Assembly (NCBI GenBank): GCA_964436345.1
Contig: CAYTCC010000005.1
Span: 1-32,609, forward strand
DNA: 32,609 nt
From: GCA-002694895 sp964436345
GTDB taxonomy: Bacteria; Chloroflexota; Dehalococcoidia; Lucifugimonadales; GCA-002694895
Direction of reading: 5' to 3'
The notes under the pieces are model-generated. The model saw nothing but the letters and a program-made list of their open reading frames with translations, was not told the DNA's origin and ran no database searches. The stretch's first letter is position 1, and every line of letters begins with the position of its first letter. This document shows, piece after piece, positions 8,638 to 16,987 of this stretch. The translations under genes and the position numbers were made by a program.

Positions 8638-11214
8638 ATGGTTAAAAATTTAACACCTGCATGGAAGCAGTATTTAAGTATAAAAGAGAATTATAATGAT
8701 TCAATTTTATTATATCGAATGGGTGATTTTTACGAAGCTTTTGATAGTGATGCGAAAATTTTATCATCTGAGTTACAAATAACTTTAACAAAGAAACAAT
8801 TTGGTAAAGATCAAATACATTTACTTGCAGGAATTCCTTTTCATTCACTGGATAGCCATTTGCCCACTCTGGTAGAAAGAGGATTTAGAATTGCTATTTG
8901 TGAACAAACTGGTGTAGAACCTAATTCCAAAGGTATTATAGATAGAGAAGTTGTTAGAGTAGTAAGCCCGGGCACAATTTTTGAAGATTATTTATTGGAT
9001 AATAATTCTAATAATTATTTAATGTCAGTATTTACAGATAAAAAAAATACAGGAATATCTTATATTGATGTTTCTACAGGTGAAATTAAAATTACACGAA
9101 TTGATACTCAATCCCTTGATTCTGAGTTGGCTAGAATAAGACCTTCAGAATTATTATCATTAAAATCACATAAAATTAATTCAGAATATTACGGTAAAAA
9201 TGAATTTTTAGATAATGCTGATTTTCATAATTGGTCGTTTGATAATTCGGATGATAATAATGTTTCAGCAATTGAAAAAAATGAATGGTTTAATGCTAGT
9301 TTAGTTGAAACTAAAGCCTTTATAGGTCTGACAAATTATTTGTATCGCAATATGCTCTTTAATACCGTAAATTTTGAGAATATTGAATATTACAAAACAT
9401 CTGAATATATGTTTCTTGATCCTCAAACAAGGAAAAATTTAGGGTTATTTCCAGATAAAAATATCTTAAATAATTCTTTTTCATTATTTAATACACTTAA
9501 TATTACAAAAACTTCTATGGGAGCAAGATTATTAAAAAATTATTTGGGGCAACCATTAATAAATATTAAAAAAATTAAACAAAGACAAGAAATAATTTCT
9601 TGGTTTTATGGAAATGGAAATTTATCTACTAAACTCGCAGGTAAACTTGAGAAAATTTTTGATATAGAAAGATTATTAAGTAAATTAGTTAATTATAGTG
9701 CAGGACCAAGAGAAGTTTTAACATTATCTAAAAGTTTAAGTTCTGCATTGGAAGTTTCAGATTATTTAAAATCTAATTCTTTGCCAAATAAATTTTATAA
9801 ATTATTTATCGATTCTCCAGAAATAAAACATATCTGCGATCTTGTAAACAACTCTTTTGAAGAACAATTTGATGGGAAATTAGGTGATGGATTATTAATA
9901 AAAAAAGGTTTGTCTGAAGATTTGGATAAATATAGAAAATCTTTATCTACATCAAAAAATATTTTGGCACAGTTAGAGTTAAATGAAAGAAAAAAAACAC
10001 AAATAAAAAATTTAAGAATTAGATACAATAAAATTTTTGGATATTACATTGAAATCACAAAGTCTCAATTAGCACAAGTTCCTGATTATTATATTAGAAA
10101 ACAAACCTTAGTTAATGCTGAGAGATTTTTTACTGAAGAATTGAAAAATTTAGAAACTGAAATTATTTTGTCTGTTGAAAGAATACAGGAATTAGAAAAA
10201 GAAATATTCCAAGATATTTGCAAGCATATTATTTCTAAGGCAAATCAAATTTATTTGACAGCAAATGTTATTTCTAAATTAGATGTGTATTCTTCATTGT
10301 CTTTAGTTGCGAGAAAGAATGGGTATGTAAAACCAGAAATAAATGAATCTTTAAATTTGAAAATTCGAAAATCAAGACATCCTATGGTTGAAGAATTAAT
10401 TGAATCAGGAAAATTTGTACCTAATGATATATATTTAAATAACACTGATCATCAAATTATATTATTAACTGGTCCAAATATGTCTGGTAAATCTACTTTT
10501 ATTAGACAAGTTGGAATTATAGTTTTATTAGCTCAAATAGGATCTTATGTACCTGCTGAAACCGCCGAGATTGGTTTAGTTGACAGAATATTTACAAGAG
10601 TAGGTTTGGAAGATGATCTTTCTGCCGGAAGATCAACCTTTATGACAGAAATGACTGAAACTGCAACTATATTAAATGAAGCAACAAATAAATCCTTAAT
10701 AATTTTGGACGAAATTGGTAGAGGAACAAGTACATATGATGGATTGGCAATAGCTATGTCAGTTGCCGAATATATACATGAAGAATCTTCAATTGGTGCA
10801 CGAACTTTATTTGCTACGCATTTTTTTGAAATGACAGCATTAGAATCCAGACTTAAAAGATTGAAAAATTATCATGTGAAAGTTTTAGAAGATCAAGAAA
10901 GTGTTGTATTTTTACATCATATTTCAAAAGGAATATCTGCTAGAAGTTATGGTATATATGTTGCTTCTTTAGCTGGAATGCCTGTTGAAGTAATTACTAA
11001 ATCTAAATTGTTATTATCTGCCTTGGAAGAAAAATATGAATCGTCAGAATCAAATTATATTAATGTATCAACTCAACTCCCTCTTAATTTACAGGAAAAT
11101 AATTATGATGAAATCACAGAAATATTTAAAGCCATAGATATGGATAATATAACCCCTGTAGAAGCTTTGATTAAACTTTCAGATTTGAAAGAAAAATTTA
11201 AAGAAAAAGAGTGA
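8638..11214 (+). CDS. mutS: DNA mismatch repair ATPase MutS
   Basis: Full-length MutS (858 aa), which recognises base mismatches and small loops and recruits MutL. The N-terminal mismatch-binding domain has the F-x-E motif (GDFYEAF, F31 and E33). The connector, lever and clamp regions follow, then the ATPase with Walker A GPNMSGKST near 612-620, Walker B LIILDEIGRGTSTYDG near 690-705, and ATHFFEM. The C-terminus ends shortly after the helix-turn-helix region with the usual short tail. ATG at 8638 gives the family N-terminus (TPAWKQYL). It begins 10 bases after the reductase gene, so it may be transcribed from the redox operon promoter although its role is unrelated. Confidence 0.97.
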   Translation: MVKNLTPAWKQYLSIKENYNDSILLYRMGDFYEAFDSDAKILSSELQITLTKKQFGKDQIHLLAGIPFHSLDSHLPTLVERGFRIAICEQTGVEPNSKGIIDREVVRVVSPGTIFEDYLLDNNSNNYLMSVFTDKKNTGISYIDVSTGEIKITRIDTQSLDSELARIRPSELLSLKSHKINSEYYGKNEFLDNADFHNWSFDNSDDNNVSAIEKNEWFNASLVETKAFIGLTNYLYRNMLFNTVNFENIEYYKTSEYMFLDPQTRKNLGLFPDKNILNNSFSLFNTLNITKTSMGARLLKNYLGQPLINIKKIKQRQEIISWFYGNGNLSTKLAGKLEKIFDIERLLSKLVNYSAGPREVLTLSKSLSSALEVSDYLKSNSLPNKFYKLFIDSPEIKHICDLVNNSFEEQFDGKLGDGLLIKKGLSEDLDKYRKSLSTSKNILAQLELNERKKTQIKNLRIRYNKIFGYYIEITKSQLAQVPDYYIRKQTLVNAERFFTEELKNLETEIILSVERIQELEKEIFQDICKHIISKANQIYLTANVISKLDVYSSLSLVARKNGYVKPEINESLNLKIRKSRHPMVEELIESGKFVPNDIYLNNTDHQIILLTGPNMSGKSTFIRQVGIIVLLAQIGSYVPAETAEIGLVDRIFTRVGLEDDLSAGRSTFMTEMTETATILNEATNKSLIILDEIGRGTSTYDGLAIAMSVAEYIHEESSIGARTLFATHFFEMTALESRLKRLKNYHVKVLEDQESVVFLHHISKGISARSYGIYVASLAGMPVEVITKSKLLLSALEEKYESSESNYINVSTQLPLNLQENNYDEITEIFKAIDMDNITPVEALIKLSDLKEKFKEKE

Positions 11215-11265
11215 TTTGCACATACTTTTCTTTAAATAAAAATTAAAACTAAAACCTAAAATCTT

Positions 11266-11300
11266 ATTGTATTTATCCGCCTATTGTCTTTGAATACAAT
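11266..11300. repeat. 8-bp inverted repeat between mutS and the CGNR gene
   Basis: ATTGTATT (11266-11273) and AATACAAT (11293-11300) are perfect inverted copies separated by 19 bases, just upstream of the TTG start at 11325. There is no T-tract, so a terminator is unlikely; an operator or chance in AT-rich DNA are the alternatives. Confidence 0.35.
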
Positions 11301-11324
11301 TTATTAGATATAAATAATATAGTT

Positions 11325-12203
11325 TTGCTTAAAATACATAAAAATTTAAATTTTTATTCGTTAGATAAATACCAGCTTGATGCATCAGAATATTTTACTG
11401 TAGATTACAATAATTTCCATTCTTTGGAATCAATAATATATGTAAATAAACAAATTAAATATCATGACAATTTTAATGAAGATACTTTAATTGATTTTTT
11501 AAATATCTATAATTTGTCGTTTTTTGAAAAAATGGACGAATTTAAAAAAGAAACTTTTATCCAATCAATTTGTGAATTTATGGGATTGAATGGTGTTTTA
11601 ATTAAATCAGATGTAAGTTTTCTGTTTTTATTTAATGAATTAAAAATCATTTGGTCTATTTTGATATTTTATGATTATTTGCAAAGACAATCTAATAGAT
11701 CATTTGAATTAGTTCAAAAAATATTAATAAATCTTTCAACATCAAATGAATTACTATCTGTTATTCCAAAAGGAAAATTCAAACAGGCTTATTTTATTGA
11801 TAGTATTTCAAATTTTGAAGATAAGAATTTATTATATAAAACTTTGTCTTTTTATATACAGGATGTTTTGAATAATGCTGAATATTCTTTACCCTCTAGC
11901 AAATTTGAATTTAATATGGATTTTAATCATCTTAAATTATCCAATAAAAATACTAACTTACTAAATTTTTATTGGAATTTAATAAGCAAATCTATGATGA
12001 AAGGATATATTTATAAATTATGTGAAAGATGTAAGAATCTTTTTTCAACAGGAAATAAAAGAAAATTATTTTGTTCTTATACTTGCAAAAATCGTCAAAG
12101 TTCTGATGATTCTTATAAAAGATCGAAGAATAGAAAATTTGTACGATTAAAAACTGTTCCAGGTTTAAATAAATCTAAACCTTATAAAATTATCACTCAT
12201 TGA
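11325..12203 (+). CDS. CGNR zinc-finger (ABATE-like) protein, putative regulator
   Basis: A 292-residue protein whose C-terminus carries a CGNR-type zinc finger: C-E-R-C followed about 14 residues later by F-C-S-Y-T-C-K-N-R, with a Lys/Arg-rich tail (about 240-292). The N-terminal 230 residues look like the helical ABATE (ligand or stress sensing) domain that usually precedes this finger, although identity there is weak by eye. CGNR proteins are predicted DNA-binding regulators. The start is TTG at 11325. The EamA transporter gene begins 14 bases after its stop, an arrangement consistent with a regulator controlling its own exporter. The function remains predicted, not demonstrated. Confidence 0.7.
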   Translation: MLKIHKNLNFYSLDKYQLDASEYFTVDYNNFHSLESIIYVNKQIKYHDNFNEDTLIDFLNIYNLSFFEKMDEFKKETFIQSICEFMGLNGVLIKSDVSFLFLFNELKIIWSILIFYDYLQRQSNRSFELVQKILINLSTSNELLSVIPKGKFKQAYFIDSISNFEDKNLLYKTLSFYIQDVLNNAEYSLPSSKFEFNMDFNHLKLSNKNTNLLNFYWNLISKSMMKGYIYKLCERCKNLFSTGNKRKLFCSYTCKNRQSSDDSYKRSKNRKFVRLKTVPGLNKSKPYKIITH

Positions 12204-12217
12204 TGTAAAGGTTTTTT

Positions 12218-13081
12218 GTGAATGCAAAACATGTCTTAATGGCATTTTTCATTGTTGTATTATGGGGATTAAATTTTGTTGCTCTCAAAATTGCGGTATT
12301 ATCATTGCCACCAATTTTTTTAGCAGGACTGAGATTTTTTCTAATTTCAATTCCATGGATATTTTTTGTAGAAAAACCAAAAGTAAGCAAGAAACAATTT
12401 TTTACTTTGCCAATTACTTTGGGAGTATTGCAATATAGTCTTTTGTATTACGGTATGAGTACTGGGTTATCAGCAGGATTAAGTGCTGTAATATTACAAA
12501 CGCAATCATTTTTTACTGTGATCATGTCTACGATCTTAATTAAAGAAAAACCAAGATTAAATGAAACTTTTGGCTTATTTATAGGAATGTTAGGAGTAAT
12601 TATTTTATTAATTAATAATGATGGTGATTTTAAAATTGAAGCAGTATTAATTATTCTTGCTGCTGCTATTTCATGGGGTATTGCTAATATTCAATTAAAA
12701 AATCTTGGTAATGTTAATATGATCTCTTTTTTAATATGGATTTCTCCATTTGCTGCAATATTATTATTCATTATTTCATTTACATTAGAATATGATTCAG
12801 TATTGAAAATTGACTTTATGAATATAGAAATTAAAGTATTCTTATCAATATTTTATACAGCTTATTTGTCTACTGTTATAGGATTTACTATGTGGCAGTA
12901 TTTGTTGAATAAATATAAATCTATTCAAATTACCCCTTATGGGTTGTTAGTTCCTGTGACAGGGTCAATTTTTGGGTATATCATTTTAAATGAGGTTTTA
13001 GAAATATATCAGATAATATCTGGGATTATCATCATCATCGGATTGATGGTTATTTCTTTGAGGGGAATGTTTTCTAGATAA
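12218..13081 (+). CDS. EamA/DMT-family transporter
   Basis: A 287-residue integral membrane protein with about ten hydrophobic segments arranged as two EamA repeats. The first repeat shows the family hallmarks W-G-x-N-F and a following glycine-rich FLAGLRFFLI helix; the second starts with SWGIANIQLK and ends in VTGSIFGYIILNEVL. DMT members export or import amino acids, nucleosides and drugs, so the substrate cannot be given. The start is GTG at 12218, overlapping no gene and lying 14 bases after the CGNR regulator. Its stop (13079-13081) directly abuts the stop of the convergent MMPL gene, leaving no room for a separate terminator between them. Confidence 0.9.
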   Translation: MNAKHVLMAFFIVVLWGLNFVALKIAVLSLPPIFLAGLRFFLISIPWIFFVEKPKVSKKQFFTLPITLGVLQYSLLYYGMSTGLSAGLSAVILQTQSFFTVIMSTILIKEKPRLNETFGLFIGMLGVIILLINNDGDFKIEAVLIILAAAISWGIANIQLKNLGNVNMISFLIWISPFAAILLFIISFTLEYDSVLKIDFMNIEIKVFLSIFYTAYLSTVIGFTMWQYLLNKYKSIQITPYGLLVPVTGSIFGYIILNEVLEIYQIISGIIIIIGLMVISLRGMFSR

Positions 13082-15277
13082 TTACTTGTTTGAAGGTATG
13101 ATTTTACTCGGCCACCAATTGTATTTACCGAGTAATTTAACTATAGCTGGCACAAGTAGAGTTCTTGTTATAAAAGTGTCTATTATTACACCTATTGCTA
13201 CTGCAAATCCAAGTTGGAATAAATCAGTTAAGGGAAGTACCATTAGTGCTGAAAAGGTGCCTGCAAGGATAATTCCTGCTGAAGTAATAACGCCCCCTGT
13301 TTTGGCTACTGCAATTTGTGTAGCTTTACTTATACTTTTTGTTTTTGCTTCTTCTCTAATTCTGCTCATTAAATAAATATTGTAATCCACTCCTAGTGCA
13401 TTTAAGAATACAAACAAGAAGAATGGGAGACTACTTGTGTAAAATGGTTGATTAAAAATAAATTTAAATACTAATAATGATATTCCTATTGTAGAAAAGT
13501 ATGTAAATATTATAGTTGCACATAGATATATAGGTGCTATAAGAGATCTAAGTAAAATCATTAATATTAAGCCAATTGCTAGAAGTATTATAGGTAGAAC
13601 TATTAACTGATCTCTATTTATAGCTTCCCTGGTATCATATTGAACTGCAGTTTCACCCCCTACATATATTGTAGATAAATCTATACCTGAATTTGGTCCT
13701 AGATTTTTGATATGATTTCTTATATGGGGAATTAAATCCATACCTTTCTCATCATATGGGTTTTCATTTAAAATAAGTTCAAATTTTGATATGGATTTGT
13801 CAGGGGAAGTATAGCTATTAACTTTTGATTTTATATTGAATGAAGAAGGATCATTTGAAGATAAATATTTTATAATCTTATCGGCCCCCCCTAAAGGCGA
13901 ATCTATTCCAAAAGGCCTAGTTGGACTTGAGATTCTGATTATACCTTCAGATGATGCAAGTATATTAGTTAATATATCTATTTTATCAAGATTTTCTTTT
14001 TTAAAAACAGCTTCTGGTGATTTGAAATCTACATAAACTTCAACTGGTGCTAATTCACCCGGATTAAATCCATCTCTTAGCAATTCAAAACTTTTTACTG
14101 AGTCAGCATTGTTAGGTAAACTTGCAAGTTGATCAAATGTTGGCTTTGCTCCTATAAGTCCTGTAAACATCGCTAGTAATATACTACCGGTAATAATTAA
14201 AGTTGTTAAAGGTTTGTTAATTACAAGTTTTGCTATTTTGGTGTATACACCTTCATTTTTATTTTGATTTTTAGGAATAAGATTAACTGGCCAAAAAGAA
14301 AATTTACCTAATATACAAAGCATTGATGGGATAAGTGTTATAGATGCAATTAACATCAAGAATATAGCTATTCCAATTACAGGACCAAGTGATTGATATG
14401 ATTTAAGGATACATAAAAGTAAAATGGATGAAGCAACAATTATTGTTAAGGCAGCTGATGTAACAGCACCCCCAACTCCTTGCATTGTTTTCTTCATTGC
14501 TAAATGCTTATCTTTTGTATTGCTTAATTCTTCTTTAAATCTAGAAGATATAAAAAGAAAATAATCAGTTCCTGAACCAAATAGTACTACTGTCATTATT
14601 CCAGTTGATTGTCCATTCACTTTTAAAAAGTCACCTGTTTCTTGATCAATAAACGCTATAATCCCTTGTGCAACAAGAAAGATAGAGGCAACAATTAAAA
14701 GTGGGAGTATTGCAGTTATTGGAGATCTGTAAATTATTAATAATATAGTGAAAACCAATACAATAGTTACTATTAATAATAATCTATCTATTGATTGGAA
14801 TACTTGAATGAAATCAGCAAATAATCCTCCAGGTCCACCAACCAGAACAGTTAAATTATTGTTTGATTTTGTTTCATTTGATACTAAATCTCTTAGTTTT
14901 TTTACTTCATCAGGAATGGTTTCAAAATCGTTAAATGATCCAAGTGAAAGATTTACAATCATGGTCATGGTATTTTCTGAAGGAGATTCAAATTCTTCTT
15001 TTGCTTCAGGTAAACTAAATACAGAAATAATGTTTTTAATAGGAATATCTTTAGATAATTTTATTTTTTCTTCTAATTTTTTTAAGATTTCTCTTTCATT
15101 ATCAGTAAATTTCTGCTTATTTTTTGTTTGAGCAACTATAATACTAGGGATATCTGTTGAGACTGTACTGAATCTTTCTTCAACTAATTGAGCAGCTTTT
15201 GTTGATTCAGCGCTTTCAGGCAGGAAATCAGTTTGATTAGTGCTTTGATTTAATTCTGGTGCAAATGGAATAATCAA
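13082..15277 (-). CDS. MMPL/RND-family membrane transporter (annotated start is probably internal)
   Basis: An RND-superfamily MMPL-type exporter, at least 731 aa, with two repeats of a large external domain followed by five or six membrane helices. Typical features are the paired FGSGTDYFLFISSRFKEE segment (first repeat) and ALGVDYNIYLMSRIREEA (second repeat). Family members move lipids, siderophores or other hydrophobic molecules. The first canonical start (TTG, 15275-15277) cuts off the first transmembrane helix: the same frame stays open upstream to 15358 and encodes KWITLISWIIFASLIIPFAP, the usual MMPL N-terminus. A Shine-Dalgarno AGGTGA (15364-15369 on minus) lies 5 or 8 bases before two ATA codons (15358 and 15355), which are candidate non-standard starts. 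Confidence 0.9.
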   Translation of the reverse strand: MIIPFAPELNQSTNQTDFLPESAESTKAAQLVEERFSTVSTDIPSIIVAQTKNKQKFTDNEREILKKLEEKIKLSKDIPIKNIISVFSLPEAKEEFESPSENTMTMIVNLSLGSFNDFETIPDEVKKLRDLVSNETKSNNNLTVLVGGPGGLFADFIQVFQSIDRLLLIVTIVLVFTILLIIYRSPITAILPLLIVASIFLVAQGIIAFIDQETGDFLKVNGQSTGIMTVVLFGSGTDYFLFISSRFKEELSNTKDKHLAMKKTMQGVGGAVTSAALTIIVASSILLLCILKSYQSLGPVIGIAIFLMLIASITLIPSMLCILGKFSFWPVNLIPKNQNKNEGVYTKIAKLVINKPLTTLIITGSILLAMFTGLIGAKPTFDQLASLPNNADSVKSFELLRDGFNPGELAPVEVYVDFKSPEAVFKKENLDKIDILTNILASSEGIIRISSPTRPFGIDSPLGGADKIIKYLSSNDPSSFNIKSKVNSYTSPDKSISKFELILNENPYDEKGMDLIPHIRNHIKNLGPNSGIDLSTIYVGGETAVQYDTREAINRDQLIVLPIILLAIGLILMILLRSLIAPIYLCATIIFTYFSTIGISLLVFKFIFNQPFYTSSLPFFLFVFLNALGVDYNIYLMSRIREEAKTKSISKATQIAVAKTGGVITSAGIILAGTFSALMVLPLTDLFQLGFAVAIGVIIDTFITRTLLVPAIVKLLGKYNWWPSKIIPSNK

Positions 15278-15336
15278 ACTAGCAAAAATAATCCAAGATA
15301 TTAAAGTTATCCATTTTCCATTTTTGGAACTTGAAA

Positions 15337-15385
15337 AATTTGTAATTAAATTTATTATTTAATTCACCTAATTTGTAATTAAATT
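15337..15385. repeat. 16-bp perfect direct repeat upstream of the MMPL gene
   Basis: AATTTGTAATTAAATT occurs at 15337-15352 and again at 15370-15385, 33 bases apart. One copy falls in the predicted N-terminal coding extension of the MMPL gene and the other upstream of its Shine-Dalgarno (15364-15369). It may be a small tandem duplication or a pair of binding sites. Confidence 0.6.
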
Positions 15386-15433
15386 AATTTTTTCACAAAT
15401 TGAATAATAATGCAATAAAACAAGTTATTTATC

Positions 15434-15670
15434 ATGACAATTAGGTTATTACAAATCATTAATATAACATTTTTGTTTATTATACTTTTTGTATTTTATT
15501 CAAGAGATGGTTACATCGAGGCTCATAAATCTTTTTTTCTAGATCCTGCACCTACTTTTGAAGATTCAATTTTGATTTCTAATCCTAATATTTTTCAGGT
15601 TGTTATTTTAGATAAAAAAACTAATGAATTTTGGATTATAATGAATTTAATAATAAGATTACTAATTTGA
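15434..15670 (+). CDS. Hypothetical small membrane protein (78 aa)
   Basis: A 78-residue open frame starting at ATG, with one clear N-terminal membrane segment (residues 5-21, IINITFLFIILFVFY) and a hydrophobic C-terminal end. I recognise no family. It is divergent from the MMPL gene and is followed by a weak hairpin with a T-run (15700-15721), which supports it being a transcribed unit. The sequence is very AT-rich and has no strong ribosome binding site, so a chance open frame is possible. Confidence 0.4.
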   Translation: MTIRLLQIINITFLFIILFVFYSRDGYIEAHKSFFLDPAPTFEDSILISNPNIFQVVILDKKTNEFWIIMNLIIRLLI

Positions 15671-15699
15671 ATATTTATTTTATAATTATCTTTGTAAGT

Positions 15700-15721
15700 A
15701 TCATAGTTATTATGATTTTTA
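15700..15721 (+). terminator. Weak intrinsic terminator
   Basis: ATCATA-GTTAT-TATGAT forms a 6-bp stem with a 5-base loop, followed by a T-run. It follows the 78-aa frame and precedes the peroxiredoxin gene. The AT-rich stem makes it weak. Confidence 0.4.
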
Positions 15722-15797
15722 TATAAAATCTAAAATATATATTAAAATAATCTATAGTTAGGATATTAGTCACTGAATTATTTCAAAGGAAATTTAT

Positions 15798-16262
15798 ATG
15801 ATTTTGAATGAAGGAGATAAAGCCCCTGATTTTAATCTTCAAGATACAGAGGGTAATAAAGTTACTTTAAATGAATTGTTAGGAAAAAAAATCGTGATAT
15901 ATTTTTATCCTAAAGATGATACTCCGGGTTGCACAATAGAAGCTTGTGAGATAAGAGATAATTATTCAATATTTAAAGAAAATAATATTGCTGTTTTGGG
16001 AGTAAGTGCAGATACCATTGAATCACATAAAAATTTTACAAATAAATTTAATTTGCCTTTTCCTTTATTAGCCGATGTTAATAAGAATATGTGTGAAGAT
16101 TACGATGTTTTGGTAGATAAAGTTATTCATGGACATACAGTTAAAGGTATTGCTCGAATAACATTTTTAATAGATGAAGAAGGGATTATTAAAAAAATAT
16201 GGAACCCTGTAGACCCCAATGGGCATGCAGATGAAATATTAAACGAGATATCTCAAAATTAA
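15798..16262 (+). CDS. bcp: Thioredoxin-dependent peroxiredoxin, BCP/PrxQ type
   Basis: A 154-residue cytoplasmic peroxiredoxin that reduces hydrogen peroxide and organic hydroperoxides with electrons from thioredoxin. The catalytic motif is YPKDDTPGCTIEAC, with peroxidatic C45 and resolving C50 five residues later, the arrangement of PrxQ/BCP enzymes. The remaining fold (FPLLAD, TFLIDEEG) is intact and the length is normal. The ATG at 15798 follows a Shine-Dalgarno AAGGA at a suitable spacing. Neighbours are a small membrane protein upstream and the DUF454 gene downstream. A thioredoxin-like lipoprotein lies 2.2 kb away at 18480, but no functional link is evident. Confidence 0.95.
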   Translation: MILNEGDKAPDFNLQDTEGNKVTLNELLGKKIVIYFYPKDDTPGCTIEACEIRDNYSIFKENNIAVLGVSADTIESHKNFTNKFNLPFPLLADVNKNMCEDYDVLVDKVIHGHTVKGIARITFLIDEEGIIKKIWNPVDPNGHADEILNEISQN

Positions 16263-16352
16263 TTTATAGTTAATTACTATTAAAAAAATATTTTGACAAT
16301 GATTTGAAAATCAGATAGGGTTTTTTTGTATTTATTTATCAATGTTTTTAAA

Positions 16353-16748
16353 ATGCCCAAAATTAACGAAAATAAATCCATAAGATTATTATGGGTTCTG
16401 ATTGGAAGTATTTCAGTTGGCATGGGAATTATAGGGATTTTTGTTCCAGGATGGCCAACAACTATTTTTTTAATTATTGCATCATATTTTTATATTAGAA
16501 GTTCGGAAAAATTATATAATTGGCTTCTTAATAATAAAATTTTGGGTATATATCTTAAAAATTATTATTCCGGCAAAGGTATGCCTTTAAAAGCAAAAAT
16601 ATTGTCCCTTTTCCTTATGTGGGTATTTGGATTGTTGTCAATATTTTTATGGATACCTGGTAACCTTTCAATAATAAAAATTATAGTATTTATTTTATTG
16701 GCTATCGGATCAATATTTATTCTCAGTGTAAAATCCACTGAGGATTGA
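16353..16748 (+). CDS. DUF454 (YbaN-like) inner-membrane protein
   Basis: A 131-residue membrane protein of the DUF454/YbaN family. It shows the family pattern: a first helix with GSISVGMGIIGIFVPGWPTT, the SYFYIRSSEKLYNWL segment, a short polar loop (KNYYSGKGMP) and two further helices. The function of the family is unknown. I prefer the ATG at 16353, which gives a length close to YbaN; an in-frame TTG at 16326 would add nine residues. Neither start has a clear Shine-Dalgarno. It lies about 90 bases after the peroxiredoxin gene on the same strand. Confidence 0.8.
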   Translation: MPKINENKSIRLLWVLIGSISVGMGIIGIFVPGWPTTIFLIIASYFYIRSSEKLYNWLLNNKILGIYLKNYYSGKGMPLKAKILSLFLMWVFGLLSIFLWIPGNLSIIKIIVFILLAIGSIFILSVKSTED

Positions 16749-16752
16749 AATA

Positions 16753-16899
16753 TTAGGATGCTATAGATATTGCATAGATCAGAGCCAATATAACTATTGG
16801 TGTTCCAATTAAGATATCTTTAATAATACTTTGGATATCAAATTTAGGTATTCGAACAAATACAATTGTGTTGAAAATATTAAAAAGATTTTTTAGCAT
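16753..16899 (-). CDS. Small single-span membrane protein (48 aa)
   Basis: A 48-residue frame on the minus strand beginning with ATG (16897-16899) and ending in TAA. The N-terminal half is amphipathic and basic (LKNLFNIF, then VRIPKFD), followed by one hydrophobic span (about 30-47, LIGTPIVILALIYAISIA). A TATAAT box at 16915-16920 on the same strand lies about 15 bases before the ATG, which would give a nearly leaderless mRNA. I recognise no family. It fills the gap between DUF454 and the divergent M20 gene almost exactly and resembles in build the 49-aa frame at 27236-27385. Moderate confidence because of its size. Confidence 0.5.
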   Translation of the reverse strand: MLKNLFNIFNTIVFVRIPKFDIQSIIKDILIGTPIVILALIYAISIAS

Positions 16900-16987
16900 A
16901 TAGGTTTTCTATTTATTATATTATCTATGAAATTATATATTAATTTGGTAAATTTATAAAATAATTATAGATATATTAGGAGATATT

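Noticed and set aside
15278..15358. MMPL gene as a 5'-truncated pseudogene
   Set aside because: The first helix is still encoded in frame and a Shine-Dalgarno is suitably placed, so a non-standard start is at least as likely.
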